From assembly GCA_049511115.1 (NCBI GenBank), contig JBEKYH010000047.1, forward strand, positions 1 to 18,730: a DNA stretch of 18,730 bases, given 5' to 3'. Positions 12,305 through 18,730 of the stretch are shown one piece after another. The translations under genes and the position numbers were made by a program. The notes under the pieces were generated by a model that was given only the letters and a program-made list of their open reading frames with translations, was not told where the DNA came from and did no database searches. The stretch's first letter is position 1. The number at the start of each line of letters is the position of its first letter. Source of the DNA: JBEKYH01 sp049511115 (GTDB taxonomy: Bacteria > Planctomycetota > Phycisphaerae > Tepidisphaerales > Tepidisphaeraceae).

Positions 12305-14034
12305 ACAATAAACAAACTGATGCCTCCGCCGCCGCCATACGAGAAGAACCCATGGCCGCCGCCGAATCCGTCGCCTTCGCCGCCGCCGTAGCTGATGCCG
12401 CCACCGCCGCCACCCCAGCCGTTGCCGTTGCCGCCGTGGCCTTCACCACCGCCGCCATTCCCGTAACCGCTGCCGCCGGAGCCACCGGTCCCGCCGGTCG
12501 ATGTCGGCGGCGTGACAGCCGTGCCACTAGCGCTGACGGCAATCTCAGTTACCGTCCCGTTGCTGTTGGCCAGATCAACCGAGTAGGTGGTTGTATCGTC
12601 AACGGTTGTCACATAAACCGTCTGCGTGCCGGCAATCGTCACGCCCGTCGGGGCAAGCGATTGCAGCGCCGTGGCAATCGTTTGATCCGCTGTCGGGCCG
12701 CCTGACAATTGGCTGTATAGGACCATTGTGTTGCCGGTGGGCAGGCCGTTTTCATCGACGGTCAGCGTCGTGTGGCCGTGGCCCGATGAATTGGCGACCT
12801 TCACCGAATAATACGTGGTCGTCGCACTGATCGTTTCCGTCGTCACGCTCTGCGAGGCGCTGAGGGTCACGCCGCTGGGCGCGATGGCCTGCAACCCCGC
12901 CGCGGCGGCCGCGTCAACCGATTGGAGTTGGGCGAACGTCGCTCCCGGCCCCAGTACAACCGTACCGGCCGAATTGACGATGATCTGCGTCACCGTTCCG
13001 TTGCTGGCCGTCAGATCAACCTTGTAAGTGGAAACGCCATTGGTCGTGGTGACGATCACGCTCTGCGTCGCGGCAATGGTCACGCCCGTCGGGGCAAGGG
13101 CCTGCAGCCCCGTGGCAATCGCCTGATCGTTGGCCGGCCCGGCCTGAAGATCGCCGAACGTGACGGTTTCATTTCCCGTAGGCAGGCCGTTTTCGTCAAC
13201 GGTGATTTTCACCTTGTCGCCGCTGGAGTCGGTGAGTTTTGCCGTGTAATCCGTGGTCGTGGAATTGACGATCGTGACGCAGACTTTCTGCGTCGAGGCG
13301 ATGGTCACGCCGGTCGGGGCGATCGCCTGTAATCCCGTCGCGGCGGCCGCATCGACCGATTGGAGTGTTGCAAATGTGGTGCTCGGTCCAAGCACTACGT
13401 CGCCGGCGGAATTGACGGAAATCTTGGTGACGGTGCCGTTGCTGTTGGCGAGGTTGACAGTGTACGTGGTGACGCCATTGGTCGAGGAGACGATCACGTC
13501 CTGAGTCCCGGCGATGGTCACGCCCGTCGGGGCTAGCGTCTGCAAACCCGTCGAAATAGCCTGGTCGCCGGCGGGTCCGCCGGAAAGCTGGCTGAACAGC
13601 ACGGTTTCGTTGCCGGCAGGCAAGCCGTTCTCATCGACGGTGATCGTGGTGCGATTGCCGCTGGAATCGGTGATCCTGGCGGAATAATAAGTGGTCGTGG
13701 AGTTAACCGTTTCGACGTTGACCTTCTGCGTGGCGCTGATGGTTACGCCGGTGGGAGCGATAGCGGCAATACCCGTGGCCGCCGCCGCGTCGGAGGTTTG
13801 CAGGGCGCTGTAGGTTGTCGAGGAGGCTGAGCTGCCCTGGCCCGAATGAGCGCCGGGTCCCGTGCAACTGGCGGCAATCTGGAATGTCTCGGCAAGCGAA
13901 CCGATGCCCGAACTGCCCAGATGCACGCCGGACAACAGACGCCGGTCTTCCAATGCCTCTAAGGAAAATGATGCTGCCGATGCGGCGGATGTCAGTTTGC
14001 CCGATGCGCCGCTGGAACGATTCTTTCCTCGCAT
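12301..14034 (-). CDS. Planctomycete surface protein: LEDRRLLSG anchor, six alternating repeats, Gly-rich tail
   Basis: A 577-aa protein. The start at 14034 (MRGKNRSSGASG) has GGAGG six bases upstream; a TTG at 14040 abuts that site and is rejected. Residues ~25-36 are LEALEDRRLLSG, the planctomycete LEPR-XLL-type N-terminal motif of exported giant or repeat proteins. Six tandem repeats of ~71-75 aa follow, each with AxxTGLQ[AT]LAPTGVTI..TQ.V, then TTYxVxLxxSNG or its DSSG version, and an ITVDENGLPTGN or VNSAGxVVLGP turn. The two unit types alternate A-B-A-B-A-B. The unit shape resembles PepSY-like domains (inference by eye). The last ~55 residues are Gly-rich (GGGGEGHGG, GWGGGGGG) ending ISLFIV. 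It is probably cell-wall or extracellular; binding partners are unknown. Confidence 0.82.
   Translation of the reverse strand: MRGKNRSSGASGKLTSAASAASFSLEALEDRRLLSGVHLGSSGIGSLAETFQIAASCTGPGAHSGQGSSASSTTYSALQTSDAAAATGIAAIAPTGVTISATQKVNVETVNSTTTYYSARITDSSGNRTTITVDENGLPAGNETVLFSQLSGGPAGDQAISTGLQTLAPTGVTIAGTQDVIVSSTNGVTTYTVNLANSNGTVTKISVNSAGDVVLGPSTTFATLQSVDAAAATGLQAIAPTGVTIASTQKVCVTIVNSTTTDYTAKLTDSSGDKVKITVDENGLPTGNETVTFGDLQAGPANDQAIATGLQALAPTGVTIAATQSVIVTTTNGVSTYKVDLTASNGTVTQIIVNSAGTVVLGPGATFAQLQSVDAAAAAGLQAIAPSGVTLSASQSVTTETISATTTYYSVKVANSSGHGHTTLTVDENGLPTGNTMVLYSQLSGGPTADQTIATALQSLAPTGVTIAGTQTVYVTTVDDTTTYSVDLANSNGTVTEIAVSASGTAVTPPTSTGGTGGSGGSGYGNGGGGEGHGGNGNGWGGGGGGISYGGGEGDGFGGGHGFFSYGGGGGISLFIV
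12515..13815. repeat. Six in-frame repeats of about 213/225 bp
   Basis: The conserved segment coding for PTGVTI recurs near 12641, 12867, 13080, 13305, 13518 and 13741. Spacings alternate about 226, 213, 225, 213 and 223 bp. Even- and odd-numbered units are more alike than neighbours, so the array most likely grew by duplication of a two-domain unit. Confidence 0.85.
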
Positions 14035-14054
14035 AACCAACCTCCGGAAACAAC

Positions 14055-14084
14055 AAAATACGATTCAGCGCCTTAACCGTCCAA
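14055..14084 (-). promoter_or_regulatory. Candidate promoter of the repeat surface protein
   Basis: On the minus strand TTGGAC (14084-14079) and TATTTT (14060-14055) are 18 bp apart, 20 bp before the ATG at 14034. Each box matches the consensus at four or five positions. Confidence 0.35.
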
Positions 14085-14185
14085 CACGTCGCCGCGGAAG
14101 GCGTCACTGGTGATTAGTAGGCTGGGCCAACCGAATTCTTCCGCAATCATCTTTTTAAATTTTGCCGCGAGTGGGCTGATATGCG

Positions 14186-15262
14186 CTAAATAACCGTTAG
14201 CTCCGGTCCCGACGACTGCAAATTCTTGATGCTCACCTGCCCGGCCAGATTGCGCACGATGGCCATCAGGCACTCCGCGAGTTGCGCGTTCCCTTCAAAA
14301 TTCTTCTGCGGCTGCCCGGAATCGCTGTTAACGCGCAATTCCGGGAAAAGCGGCAGCGCCCCCAGGAACGGCAGGCCCCAGTTTTGCGCCGCCTTTTCGG
14401 CTCCACCACGTCCGAAAATATCGACGGTCATGCCGCCCTCGCCGACCAAAAAGCTCATATTTTCCACCACGCCCAGGATCGGCGTCTGCAATTGCTCGAA
14501 CATGCGGATCGCGCGCACCGCGTCGTCGAGGGCCACCTGCTGCGGCGTGGCCACGATCACCGCCCCGGTCAGCGGCAAAAGCTGGCAGAGCGTGAGCGGC
14601 ACATCGCCCGTGCCGGGAGGGAGATCGACGATCAGGTAATCCAAGTCGGGCCAGACCGTGTTATCGAGGAGCAGTTGCTTGAACGCGCCGTGCGCCATTG
14701 GCCCGCGCCAGATGAGCGGCTTTTCCTCCGGCACCAGCGCGCCGATGGTGACCGCATGAATTCCGTGCACAAAGAAAGGGACAATCTTGGCGTCCTCGAT
14801 GCGCGGCTTAATGCCCTTGATCCCCAGCAGCGTCGGCGCGGACGGGCCGTAAATATCGCCGTCCATCAAGCCGACCTGCGCGCCGCTGCGCTGCAACCCA
14901 ACCGCCAGATTGACCGCCAGCGTGCTCTTCCCCACGCCTCCCTTTCCTGCCCCCACCGCAACGACGTTCTTTACCTGCGGCAGCACGTCGCGTTTCTTTT
15001 CCGAATCGGCCGACCCGCGCGTCTGCGCCGAAAATTCGACTTTCACCGACAGCGCGCCGGATTCGTGCAGCGCTCGCTCCACGTCGCGCTTGATGACATC
15101 CTTCAGCGGGCAGGCCGGCGTGGTCAGCTCGATGTGAACCTGAACATTGTCGCCGTCGAGGCTGATGTCCTTCACCATGTTAAGCGTGACAATGTCCTTG
15201 AAAATCTCGGGATCCTGCACCTTGCGGAGGGCGGCCATCACTCGTTCGCGCGTCAGCGGCAT
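14186..15262 (-). CDS. mrp: Mrp/ApbC-family Fe-S cluster carrier ATPase
   Basis: A 358-aa protein started at MPLTRERVMAALRK. An ATG at 15292 overlaps a -10 box and is unlikely; an ATG at 15271 abuts the AAGG that is correctly spaced for 15262. Residues ~1-85 form a DUF59/MIP18 domain (VQDPEIFKDIVTLNMVK, TTPACPLKD). The deviant Walker A motif GKGGVGKST is at ~106-114, then MDGDIYGPSAPTLLG, a DLPPGTGD switch and an ATPQQVALDDAVRA segment. The family assembles and transfers Fe-S clusters in the cytoplasm. The CxxC usually found after ENMS is absent: ENMSFLVGEGGMTVDIFG. Some family members also lack it. It lies downstream of the HD-GYP gene but has its own promoter. Confidence 0.93.
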   Translation of the reverse strand: MPLTRERVMAALRKVQDPEIFKDIVTLNMVKDISLDGDNVQVHIELTTPACPLKDVIKRDVERALHESGALSVKVEFSAQTRGSADSEKKRDVLPQVKNVVAVGAGKGGVGKSTLAVNLAVGLQRSGAQVGLMDGDIYGPSAPTLLGIKGIKPRIEDAKIVPFFVHGIHAVTIGALVPEEKPLIWRGPMAHGAFKQLLLDNTVWPDLDYLIVDLPPGTGDVPLTLCQLLPLTGAVIVATPQQVALDDAVRAIRMFEQLQTPILGVVENMSFLVGEGGMTVDIFGRGGAEKAAQNWGLPFLGALPLFPELRVNSDSGQPQKNFEGNAQLAECLMAIVRNLAGQVSIKNLQSSGPELTVI

Positions 15263-15290
15263 ATCGGGCATCCTTGGTAAAGAGAGCCGC

Positions 15291-15299
15291 ATTATAGCA
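15291..15299 (-). promoter_or_regulatory. Extended -10 promoter of mrp
   Basis: The minus strand reads TGCTATAAT: an exact TATAAT with the TGn extension. TTGGCA lies 19 bp upstream as a possible -35. Transcription would start near 15284, which rules out the in-frame ATG at 15292 and leaves about 20 bases of leader before 15262. Confidence 0.6.
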
Positions 15300-15380
15300 G
15301 GGCGCGTGATTGGAGTGCCAAACTGAAGGGATCAATGCAGGAAGAATGAGGAAGAATGATGAAGAAACGCCGAATTGTCC

Positions 15381-16784
15381 TCAATCATGCGGCGCATCGT
15401 CGTCCACCGGCTCACACTGAATGCCGACCTCAAACCACCCGTCGGCCGTCTCGCGGCAGCGGACCGCGATGCAGTTGAAGGATCGCTTGAGGGAGGAGTC
15501 GCCCAGGAGATGCACCCGCGCGCGCTGCGCCGGGGCGATGGGCTTGGGGCTGAGGATGCCCAGGCCCCCCTGGGAAATGTTGAATGCGGTGATCTGCAGC
15601 GCCGGCCGCTGGCGCCAGGTTTCGCCGTCTTTTTCCAGCACATGCAATCGAGCCGGGCAATCGATGCGGAATCGCTCGGATTCCCGCCGCGGATGGTCCG
15701 ACAAATCGCCACCCTGCGGCTGCGTCGAGTGAACCAGACCAAGCCAGGCTCGCACGACCGCGCCGTCGTAGTGGGCCGGCGTCTCATTCAAAATCAGGGC
15801 GGTGGCCTCGACGATCGACATGGCCCCGGTCTTGAAAGGCCGCCTTGAGGTCATCGCGTCAAACGAATCGACCACCGCGCAAATGCGACTCACCGGGTGA
15901 ATCTCGTCGCCGGAAAGACCGTGCGGATAGCCGCTGCCGTCCATGCGCTCGTGATGCTCCAGCGCGACCGTCGGACAGAGCGGGTGAATCCCCTCGGATT
16001 CTGAAAGGTATTGCGCGCCAAGTTCGGCGTGGCGTTTGATCTGTTCCCAATCGCTCCGCGTCAGCGGGCGGCTCTGGTTCAGCAGTTCGCTGGGGAGATA
16101 CGTCTTGCCGATGTCGTGCAGCAGCCCCGCCTGGCAGATGTCGCTGAGCACGTCGGGATCATGATGGCCCAGGGCGTAAGCCAGCGGCACCATTCCCGTG
16201 GCGACGTTGACCATGTGTGCGGCGGTGTAAAAGTCGTGATGAGCGGCGGCGAAGAGATGCGAAAAGGCGGTCGGATCATTCAACACCAGCGTGGCGACCG
16301 CGCGCGAGACATTCTCCAGCCTCGGCGACATGGCCGACAAATCCGGATCGGTCAGTACCTCGTCGACCAGCGCGACGCTGGTCTGATAGACAATCCTCGC
16401 CTTGATCGACGCAGCCAGCCCGGCTTGCCCGATCAGTTCGAGCAGTCCCGCCTCGGTCTGGCGGCGGAACTGGTCCTGCTGGGCGATGGGAATGTAGACA
16501 AACTTTACGCCCGACTCGGCCAGATGATCGCGGGCATGCTGGCTGAAGCGCGTCTGCTGGCCGCAGAAGTGCGTGAAAATCTCCTCGGTGCCATGTGGAT
16601 TATGCGTTTTTGTGTAGATGTCCAGGCCGTGCCATGCCGAGGCGGGAACATGTTCCATGCAGACCGGCAAAAATCCGGCGCGCGTTGGATTGGAGGTATT
16701 GGCGGGCGATGCGGCCGGCACATCGGACGAGTCGGCTTGGCGCTGCGATTGATCGTTCTGGCGGATGGCGGCGGCAGGTCCCAT
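15381..16784 (-). CDS. HD-GYP c-di-GMP phosphodiesterase with C-terminal PilZ domain
   Basis: A 467-aa soluble protein started at MGPAAAIRQ; a TTG at 16799 is also in frame. Residues ~40-150 are an N-terminal region of the type found before HD-GYP domains (LDIYTKTHNPHGTEEIF). The HD-GYP domain (~185-345) has all visible ligands: YTAAHMVNVA, GLLHDIGK (H223, D224), KRHAELG, EHHERMDGSGYP (GYP at 285-287) and VVDSFDAMTSRRPFK. The C-terminal PilZ domain (~365-467) carries both c-di-GMP contact motifs, RESER (R367-R371) and NISQGG (~402-407). The enzyme should hydrolyse c-di-GMP, with PilZ sensing the same ligand as feedback or targeting module. It is third in the pyk operon, 28 bp after the small membrane gene. 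Confidence 0.93.
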   Translation of the reverse strand: MGPAAAIRQNDQSQRQADSSDVPAASPANTSNPTRAGFLPVCMEHVPASAWHGLDIYTKTHNPHGTEEIFTHFCGQQTRFSQHARDHLAESGVKFVYIPIAQQDQFRRQTEAGLLELIGQAGLAASIKARIVYQTSVALVDEVLTDPDLSAMSPRLENVSRAVATLVLNDPTAFSHLFAAAHHDFYTAAHMVNVATGMVPLAYALGHHDPDVLSDICQAGLLHDIGKTYLPSELLNQSRPLTRSDWEQIKRHAELGAQYLSESEGIHPLCPTVALEHHERMDGSGYPHGLSGDEIHPVSRICAVVDSFDAMTSRRPFKTGAMSIVEATALILNETPAHYDGAVVRAWLGLVHSTQPQGGDLSDHPRRESERFRIDCPARLHVLEKDGETWRQRPALQITAFNISQGGLGILSPKPIAPAQRARVHLLGDSSLKRSFNCIAVRCRETADGWFEVGIQCEPVDDDAPHD

Positions 16785-16812
16785 AATCGCACGGCTCAAA
16801 ATCCGCCGCTAC

Positions 16813-17016
16813 CTACTTTGCGCGGTATGTAGTATCTAGATAAAGCTCGCGAACCGAAGGGCGACGCAGCACGACGAAAGTCGCGATGCCCAGCATTGTG
16901 CCCAGTGGTATCGCGAGCATCGTCACGCACGATGTGCAAAGCGACACAAGGCGGAACCGCCGCTGACGGATGCCAATGGCTGTGACCAGCGCCGCGACGG
17001 AATAGGCTGTTATCAC
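16813..17016 (-). CDS. Small two-helix membrane protein
   Basis: A 67-aa protein with a GTG start. The GTGA sequence is shared with the pyk stop (TGA), a 4-bp overlap typical of translational coupling, and GGAG overlaps the start. Two hydrophobic helices (ITAYSVAALVTAIGI and SCVTMLAIPLGTMLGIATFVVL) flank a basic loop (RQRRFR), followed by RRPSVRELYLDTTYRAK. The segment 'IPLGTxLGIxTxxVLxRPxVRxLY' recurs in small membrane proteins of several phyla without known function. A TGA in frame eight codons upstream of the GTG excludes a longer protein. The overlapping 82-aa frame at 16796-17044 is its shadow. Confidence 0.7.
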   Translation of the reverse strand: MITAYSVAALVTAIGIRQRRFRLVSLCTSCVTMLAIPLGTMLGIATFVVLRRPSVRELYLDTTYRAK

Positions 17017-18425
17017 TCCATCTGCCGCAGCTGAATCGTGTCAATCACCCGCTCCCCCGCCAGTACGTTGGTAATCACCACCAGCCACGACCCCTGGCCG
17101 CACCATTGGCGGCGTTTGAGGTAGGCCATCGCGTTGCGGATGGTCTCTTCCGGGTCGGTGCTGAAATCCATCAGGAACGGCTCCACGCCCCAGGGGAGCA
17201 GCATCTGGCGGAACAGCGCTGGATCGTCCGTGAACGCATAGATCGGCACACCCCCGGCGCGGAGAGCGGCCAGCGTGTAGGCGAGCATGCCGCTGCGCGT
17301 GAAAACGATGATGCCGGAATTCTCCAACTGCTGCGCCAGCACTGCCGCCGAGCGCAGCATCTTGGCCTTTGGCTCTTTCAGCTTGATCGTCTCATTCAGC
17401 GGCCGCCGCTCCGATGGCTCGATGCTCTTGAGAATATTTTTGAGCACATCGACGCATTCCAGCGGATATTGGCCAGTGGTCGTTTCGCCGGACAGCATGA
17501 CGGCATCAGCGCGCTCGCGCGCGGCCGTGGAAACGTCGGAGATTTCCGCCCGCGTCGGCATCGGCGAGGAGATCATCGACTCCAGCAGTTGCGTGGCGAT
17601 GATCACCGGTTTTCCCTCGGCCAGGCAGACCTCCACGATCCGCGACTGCACCAGCGGCAGGATGTGATAGTCGATCTCAATCCCCAGGTCGCCGCGGGCC
17701 ACCATGACGGCATCCGCCTCCTTGGCGATGGCCTCGAGATTTCGCAGGCCGCTTTGATCCTCTATCTTGGCGATAATCCGCGCCTTGGAGCCGAGGCTAT
17801 CCAGCAGGGCGCGCAGGGCGATGATGTCGTCACTGCGGCGGACAAACGACAGGGCGACAAAATCAATTCCGACGGCCACCCCCGCGCGAATGTCGCGCAC
17901 GTCCTTTTCCGTAAGCGACGGCAGATTCACATCCACTCCAGGGAGGTTGATGTGCCGCCGCGAGCCGAGTTTTCCCGGCGTCAAGACGCGGCAGCGAACG
18001 TGGCAGTCGTCTTTATCCAGAACCTCCATGCGGATCATGCCACTGTCTACCAGAACGGTGGCCCCGACCTTCACATCCGCGGGAAAGCCGGCGTAATTGA
18101 CGGAGACGCCGCGAATGCCTTCAGTGCCGGTGGAGGTGAAAAACTCAAACGTATCGCCGATTTGCAGATCATACGGCTCGCCGACCGGCGCCGTGCGAAT
18201 CTCCGGGCCTTTCACGTCCATCATCACCGCCACGTGCCGCTGAATTTCCTGTGAGACCTCGCGGATGCGCTGGACGAGGGCCGTCGTCCAGGCGGGGTCG
18301 CCGTGGGCCATGTTGAGGCGCATGACATCCACGCCGCTCTGGATCAGCTTGGCCAGCTTTTCGCGGGTTTCCGTGGCGGGACCGATCGTGACGACAATTT
18401 TTGTATGTCTGTAGTAACCGCGCAT
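17013..18425 (-). CDS. pyk: Pyruvate kinase
   Basis: A 470-aa protein, the usual length for bacterial enzymes. The ATG at 18425 is preceded by AGGTGAG with about eight bases between. Motifs in order: KIVVTIGPATET, VMRLNMAHGD (~35-43), VMMDVKGPEIRTA starting the B domain, VALSFVRRSDD, the active-site lysine in IIAKIEDQSGLRN (K220, E222), VMVARGDLGIEI (244-251) and ATQLLESMISSPMPTRAEISDVS (278-299). The C-terminal domain is complete. It converts phosphoenolpyruvate and ADP to pyruvate and ATP in glycolysis. The substrate loop reads NMAHG where most enzymes have NFSHG or NMSHG. First gene of a likely three-gene operon. Confidence 0.97.
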   Translation of the reverse strand: MRGYYRHTKIVVTIGPATETREKLAKLIQSGVDVMRLNMAHGDPAWTTALVQRIREVSQEIQRHVAVMMDVKGPEIRTAPVGEPYDLQIGDTFEFFTSTGTEGIRGVSVNYAGFPADVKVGATVLVDSGMIRMEVLDKDDCHVRCRVLTPGKLGSRRHINLPGVDVNLPSLTEKDVRDIRAGVAVGIDFVALSFVRRSDDIIALRALLDSLGSKARIIAKIEDQSGLRNLEAIAKEADAVMVARGDLGIEIDYHILPLVQSRIVEVCLAEGKPVIIATQLLESMISSPMPTRAEISDVSTAARERADAVMLSGETTTGQYPLECVDVLKNILKSIEPSERRPLNETIKLKEPKAKMLRSAAVLAQQLENSGIIVFTRSGMLAYTLAALRAGGVPIYAFTDDPALFRQMLLPWGVEPFLMDFSTDPEETIRNAMAYLKRRQWCGQGSWLVVITNVLAGERVIDTIQLRQME

Positions 18426-18589
18426 GGTTTGAACTCACCTGTGCAAGTACGGCCGCGCGGTCATTCCCATGAATCAATCAGCAAGGCGTCGATGGAGCAA
18501 CGGCAGTTTAGCAGGATGGGGGCGGTTGGCAAATCCGCGCCGCGGACGCTTGGATTTCGGCGAAATGCCCTTTCTGGTCCGGAAACGCA

Positions 18590-18611
18590 AAATGAACGCT
18601 GAGGCGCCGAG
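18590..18611. repeat. Solo arm of the GAACGC-type palindromic element
   Basis: AATGAACGCTGAGGCGCCGA plus two bases resembles the left arm of the 3962-4082 element (AATGAACGCCGAGAACGCC). No matching right arm is seen before the riboswitch-like leader at 18621. Confidence 0.4.
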
Positions 18612-18620
18612 AAACTATGA

Positions 18621-18723
18621 AGCCGAGCTCCGGCGGGTGTGAGTTTCCGGGAATAGAATCCCCGGTGCTGTAAACGGGCTGGCCGCGTGGCCGCCCACAA
18701 ACCCTTTTGCCAGGAGCTCGGCT
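18621..18723 (+). promoter_or_regulatory. Structured 5' leader resembling a compact cobalamin riboswitch
   Basis: An 11-bp perfect closing stem pairs 18621-18631 (AGCCGAGCTCC) with 18713-18723 (GGAGCTCGGCT). Inside are a CCGGG/CCCGG hairpin and GGGCTGGCC/GGCCGCCC with loop GCGT (18676-18695). Text similar to cobalamin riboswitches occurs in order: TGTGAGTT then GGGAAT (18639-18655), GAATCC, GCTGTAAACGGG (18667-18678), and the 3' box GCCAGGAG (18709-18716). Some core pieces (a full GGTG..AA.TCC arm and GCCACTG) are not evident, so it would be a reduced or degenerate class. GGAG at 18713-18716 is the Shine-Dalgarno for ATG 18724, seven bases away, so folding would hide it. Ligand identity is inference. 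Confidence 0.45.
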
Positions 18724-18730
18724 ATGAAGA
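18724..18730 (+). CDS. Start of the next gene, cut by the window edge
   Basis: ATG AAG A follows GGAG with seven bases between. Only two codons are visible, so the product is unknown. It is the presumed target of the structured leader just upstream. Confidence 0.4.

Noticed and set aside
12515..13815. Regularly spaced repeats as a CRISPR array
   Set aside because: Units are 213-225 bp, in frame and protein-coding, and not 25-40 bp repeats with unique spacers.
14073..14273. A 66-codon minus-strand frame containing FKKMIAEEFGWPSLLITSDAF
   Set aside because: The first part overlaps the end of mrp in another frame, there is no ribosome site, and it runs into the promoter zone of the repeat protein. 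The short coding-like stretch is probably chance.
14282..15280. A 332-codon plus-strand open frame
   Set aside because: It is antisense to mrp, rich in Arg/His/Gln as expected of a shadow frame, with no recognisable motif.
15331..15366. Short GAAGAATGA-type tandem repeats between the HD-GYP stop and the mrp promoter
   Set aside because: Only two to three degenerate copies of about 10 bases; too short to call a repeat element.
17106..18254. A 382-codon plus-strand open frame
   Set aside because: It is antisense to pyruvate kinase, which shows every family motif.

Overview
The window looks like chromosomal DNA of a GC-rich planctomycete, probably of the Phycisphaerae kind. The evidence is an exported protein with the planctomycete-type anchor LEALEDRRLLSG near its N-terminus, an L34 ribosomal protein beginning MHYPHKTS, a secreted SpoIVB-type (S55) protease beside a secreted propeller protein, and many small palindromic repeats between genes. 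Assignment to class is inference. No transposase, phage gene, CRISPR array, tRNA or rRNA was seen.

Left part (1-4100): the 3' end of a class C beta-lactamase gene, then a minus-strand pair resembling a RelE/ParE-type toxin with an unusually long (157 aa) upstream partner. Next comes the bacterial signal recognition particle RNA (ffs, about 1793-1914, plus strand). The 3' end of a ClC chloride channel/transporter gene on the minus strand runs into it. The ClC gene is translationally coupled to an upstream MarR-type regulator, and a perfect 11-bp palindrome lies in front of that regulator.

Middle (4200-9900): a plus-strand cluster of an exported S55-protease-domain protein, an exported beta-propeller/Fn3-like protein with a proline-rich insert, the 44-aa ribosomal protein L34 (rpmH), and an MbfA-type ferritin-like/VIT1 iron transporter. 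rpmH is not beside rnpA here.

9900-11900 is gene-poor: one possible small secreted protein, one short ORF, and at least three families of short inverted repeats. Then come a hypothetical membrane-anchored protein (plus) and, meeting it stop-to-stop, a surface protein of six alternating ~71/75-residue repeats with a Gly-rich tail (minus).

Right part (14186-18425, all minus): an Mrp/ApbC Fe-S carrier ATPase with its own extended -10 promoter, downstream of a likely operon pyruvate kinase > small two-helix membrane protein > HD-GYP/PilZ c-di-GMP phosphodiesterase. The last 110 bases hold a folded plus-strand leader resembling a compact cobalamin riboswitch. Its closing stem contains the Shine-Dalgarno sequence of a gene that starts at 18724 and leaves the window.
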